Below, piece after piece: positions 62,110 through 64,000 of a DNA stretch of 64,000 nt. The notes under the pieces are model-generated. The model saw only the letters and a program-made list of their open reading frames with translations, made no database searches and was not told where the DNA came from. This DNA is from Bartonella vinsonii subsp. berkhoffii ATCC 51672 (GTDB taxonomy: Bacteria; Pseudomonadota; Alphaproteobacteria; Rhizobiales; Rhizobiaceae), in assembly GCF_902825225.1 (NCBI RefSeq), contig NZ_CADEAK010000007.1:1-64000 (forward strand), written 5' to 3'. Within the stretch, counting starts at the first letter, position 1, and each line of letters starts with the position of its first letter. Position numbers and translations under genes: made by a program.

Positions 62110-62145
62110 AAAAGCATTTTCACAATAGTATCTTGTGAAGCTTTT
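62110..62145. terminator. Bidirectional terminator between glmS and recG
   Basis: AAAAGC (62110-62115) plus TTCACAA (62119-62125) pair with TTGTGAA (62133-62139) plus GCTTTT (62140-62145), with an ATT bulge and a 7-nt loop. A T-rich tract (CATTTTTATTT) follows on the plus strand, and AT-rich sequence on the other. It sits between convergent genes. Confidence 0.7.
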
Positions 62146-62172
62146 CATTTTTATTTAATTGCTTTTTTCTTG

Positions 62173-64000
62173 TTATCCTGCGCGTAATAGACGTGTAGCA
62201 TCATCACGTCCGAAAAGATAAAGGAGCAAACGGAGCGTTTTTCCTCGTTCTGAAGAGAGGGTAGGATCACGTTGTAAAAATAAACGTGCATCTTTTCTTG
62301 CCATTGATAAAAGATCACTATGTACTGCAAGGTTTGCTATGCGGAACTCAGGCATACCAGATTGACGTGTTCCTAAAAGCTCCCCTTCTCCTCGTAAACG
62401 CCAGTCTTCTTCTGCAATTTTAAAGCCATCTTCTGTATTGCGTATGATATTAAGACGTTCTGCAGCATTTTTTGTGAGTGGATCTTTATAGAGTAAAATA
62501 CAGGAAGACTTTTTTTCTCCCCGTCCAACACGTCCACGCAATTGGTGCAATTGTGAAAGACCAAAATGCTCCGCATGTTCTATGATAATGATGGAAACAT
62601 CAGGAATATCTACTCCGACTTCAATAACCGTGGTTGCAACTAAAATACAGATATCTCCACATTTAAAAGATGCCATTGCGGACTCTTTTTCAACTGTAGA
62701 CATTTTTCCATGTATCATACCAACACGTGCTCCAAATCGTTCATGGAGAATAGCAAAACGACTCTCAATGGAAGTGAGATCAAGAGTTGATGATTCTTCT
62801 ACTAAAGGACAAATCCAATAGAGTTTTTCACCTTTTTCTAAGGCAACAGCAATGCGTTTTATGAGTTCATCAATACGTTTTAAAGAAAGTGTTGCTGTTG
62901 TAATTGGTTGTCGTCCTATTGGTTTTTCGGTAATTTTAGAAACATCCATATCACCAAAAGCGGTCAAGACGAGTGTGCGTGGAATAGGGGTAGCGGTCAT
63001 TACCAGCATATCAGGTTTATGGCCTTTTGCTGTAAGGGCAAGACGTTGATGCACACCAAAACGATGCTGTTCATCGATAATGGCTAAAGTAAGATTATGA
63101 TAGGTGACGGTATTTTGTATAAGAGCATGGGTTCCGATAATAAGAGAAGCTTGGCCTGATAAAATATTATTTAAAATATTTGTGCGTGATTTTCCTTTTT
63201 CTCGTCCTGTTAAAAGAACTGTTTGTAGCCCGATCCTTTCAGCAAGAGGCGCAATTGTAGCAAAGTGTTGCCTAGCAAGAACTTCTGTAGGAGCCATTAA
63301 AGCGGATTGTCCTAAATTTTCAGCAACTTGTGCCATTGCCATCAGTGCAACAACAGTTTTTCCTGCTCCTACATCACCTTGGAGAAGTCTTAGCATTGGT
63401 TCTGGTGAAGCAAGATCATTTGCAATATCTTGTATTGCTTTTGTTTGTCCAGTTGTCAGTTGAAAGGGGAGGGCTTTCAGCAATTTTTGAATGTAAGTTC
63501 CTGTTGATGGTTGAGAAGCGCCAGAAAGAGATTTGGTTTTTAAACGCATTAGGCCAAGAGCTAATTGAGAAGCGAGTAATTCATCATAGGCAAGACGTTT
63601 GCGTGCAGTACTTTCTAAGGTTAAATCATCAGGGTCTACGGGTGCATGGATGCGGCGTAAAGAAACAGAAAAAGAAGAAAAGTTTTGTTGCTTTTTGACG
63701 CTTTCTTCTATCCATTCTGGTAAGAGAGGGATGTAATCTAAAGCGTTTTGTATTGCACGTCTTAGTGTTTTTCCTGATAGTCCGGCGGTAGAGGGGTAAA
63801 TGGGTTCAATGAAGGGAATTTGATTTGGTTGTTCGCTTGGTACGATATGATCGGGATGTACCATTGAAAGTTGACCATTAAACAGTTCAACTTTTCCTGA
63901 TACAATAACTTTTTTTCCTTCAGGTAGTTGTTTTTTGAGCCAAGAATTTTGGGCACGAAAAAAAACTAAGTTTATTTTTCCTGTTGGATCATGCGCAATA
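62173..64000 (-). CDS. recG: ATP-dependent DNA helicase RecG, 3' part (cut by window edge)
   Basis: RecG, a fork-regressing helicase. The reading frame is open through 64000, so the true start lies outside; the 609 codons seen are most of the usual length of about 700. Visible are the end of the wedge OB domain (INLVFFRAQNSWLKKQ, GKVELFNGQLSMVHPD), Walker A QGDVGAGKTVVAL, the DEQH box IIDEQHRFGVHQR, MTATPIPRTL, and helicase C-terminal HQLRGRVGRG. An ATG at 63864 is internal. Convergent with glmS. Confidence 0.96.
   Translation of the reverse strand, partial: IAHDPTGKINLVFFRAQNSWLKKQLPEGKKVIVSGKVELFNGQLSMVHPDHIVPSEQPNQIPFIEPIYPSTAGLSGKTLRRAIQNALDYIPLLPEWIEESVKKQQNFSSFSVSLRRIHAPVDPDDLTLESTARKRLAYDELLASQLALGLMRLKTKSLSGASQPSTGTYIQKLLKALPFQLTTGQTKAIQDIANDLASPEPMLRLLQGDVGAGKTVVALMAMAQVAENLGQSALMAPTEVLARQHFATIAPLAERIGLQTVLLTGREKGKSRTNILNNILSGQASLIIGTHALIQNTVTYHNLTLAIIDEQHRFGVHQRLALTAKGHKPDMLVMTATPIPRTLVLTAFGDMDVSKITEKPIGRQPITTATLSLKRIDELIKRIAVALEKGEKLYWICPLVEESSTLDLTSIESRFAILHERFGARVGMIHGKMSTVEKESAMASFKCGDICILVATTVIEVGVDIPDVSIIIIEHAEHFGLSQLHQLRGRVGRGEKKSSCILLYKDPLTKNAAERLNIIRNTEDGFKIAEEDWRLRGEGELLGTRQSGMPEFRIANLAVHSDLLSMARKDARLFLQRDPTLSSERGKTLRLLLYLFGRDDATRLLRAG

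Overview
The window is an AT-rich alphaproteobacterial chromosome segment. Gene content, protein sequences and gene order all point to the genus Bartonella (Rhizobiales/Hyphomicrobiales): a Brucella-like S10-spc-alpha ribosomal super-operon, a Rhizobiales-type rplQ-degP-rarA junction, an ATP12 chaperone gene, GyrA with alanine at position 91, low coding density and many decaying genes. The species cannot be fixed from the sequence alone. There are no CRISPR arrays, complete insertion sequences, prophages or restriction systems.

Layout. 1-14.5 kb: the end of tuf, then 22 ribosomal protein genes with secY, adk and rpoA, all on the plus strand, closed by a rho-independent terminator after rplQ. 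14.7-21.6 kb: a Deg-family periplasmic protease, rarA, recA and alaS. 21.7-26 kb: a decay zone holding a multiply frameshifted ndvA/chvA (cyclic beta-1,2-glucan exporter), intact rluC, a broken VOC/glyoxalase gene and smaller remnants. 26-38 kb: atp12, a small exported protein, glnA-glnB (nitrogen control), uvrA diverging from ssb, gyrA, coaD and two tandem cyclophilins. 38-46 kb: a gene-poor stretch with tgt but no queA, two broken MFS transporters facing each other, icd, and a lone tRNA-Glu in long non-coding flanks. 46-64 kb: hom, glpX, ilvE, a SPOR-domain envelope protein with argS and dgt, an A-type iron-sulphur carrier, an exported repeat protein, ccdA, glmU and glmS (UDP-GlcNAc synthesis), and the 3' part of recG.

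Most genes are housekeeping: translation, secretion, DNA repair and topology, nitrogen assimilation, and central carbon and cell-wall precursor metabolism. The biology specific to this lineage is mainly loss. The exporter, two drug-type transporters and a VOC protein are pseudogenes, and the queuosine pathway is reduced to Tgt, whose canonical zinc ligands are largely replaced. I did not find a convincing new multi-gene system. The best leads are the unusual Tgt and missing queA, the exported three-repeat protein before ccdA, the very long disordered SPOR protein, a large hairpin downstream of tgt, palindromes upstream of recA, and a 7-A tract that frameshifts an otherwise intact MFS transporter.
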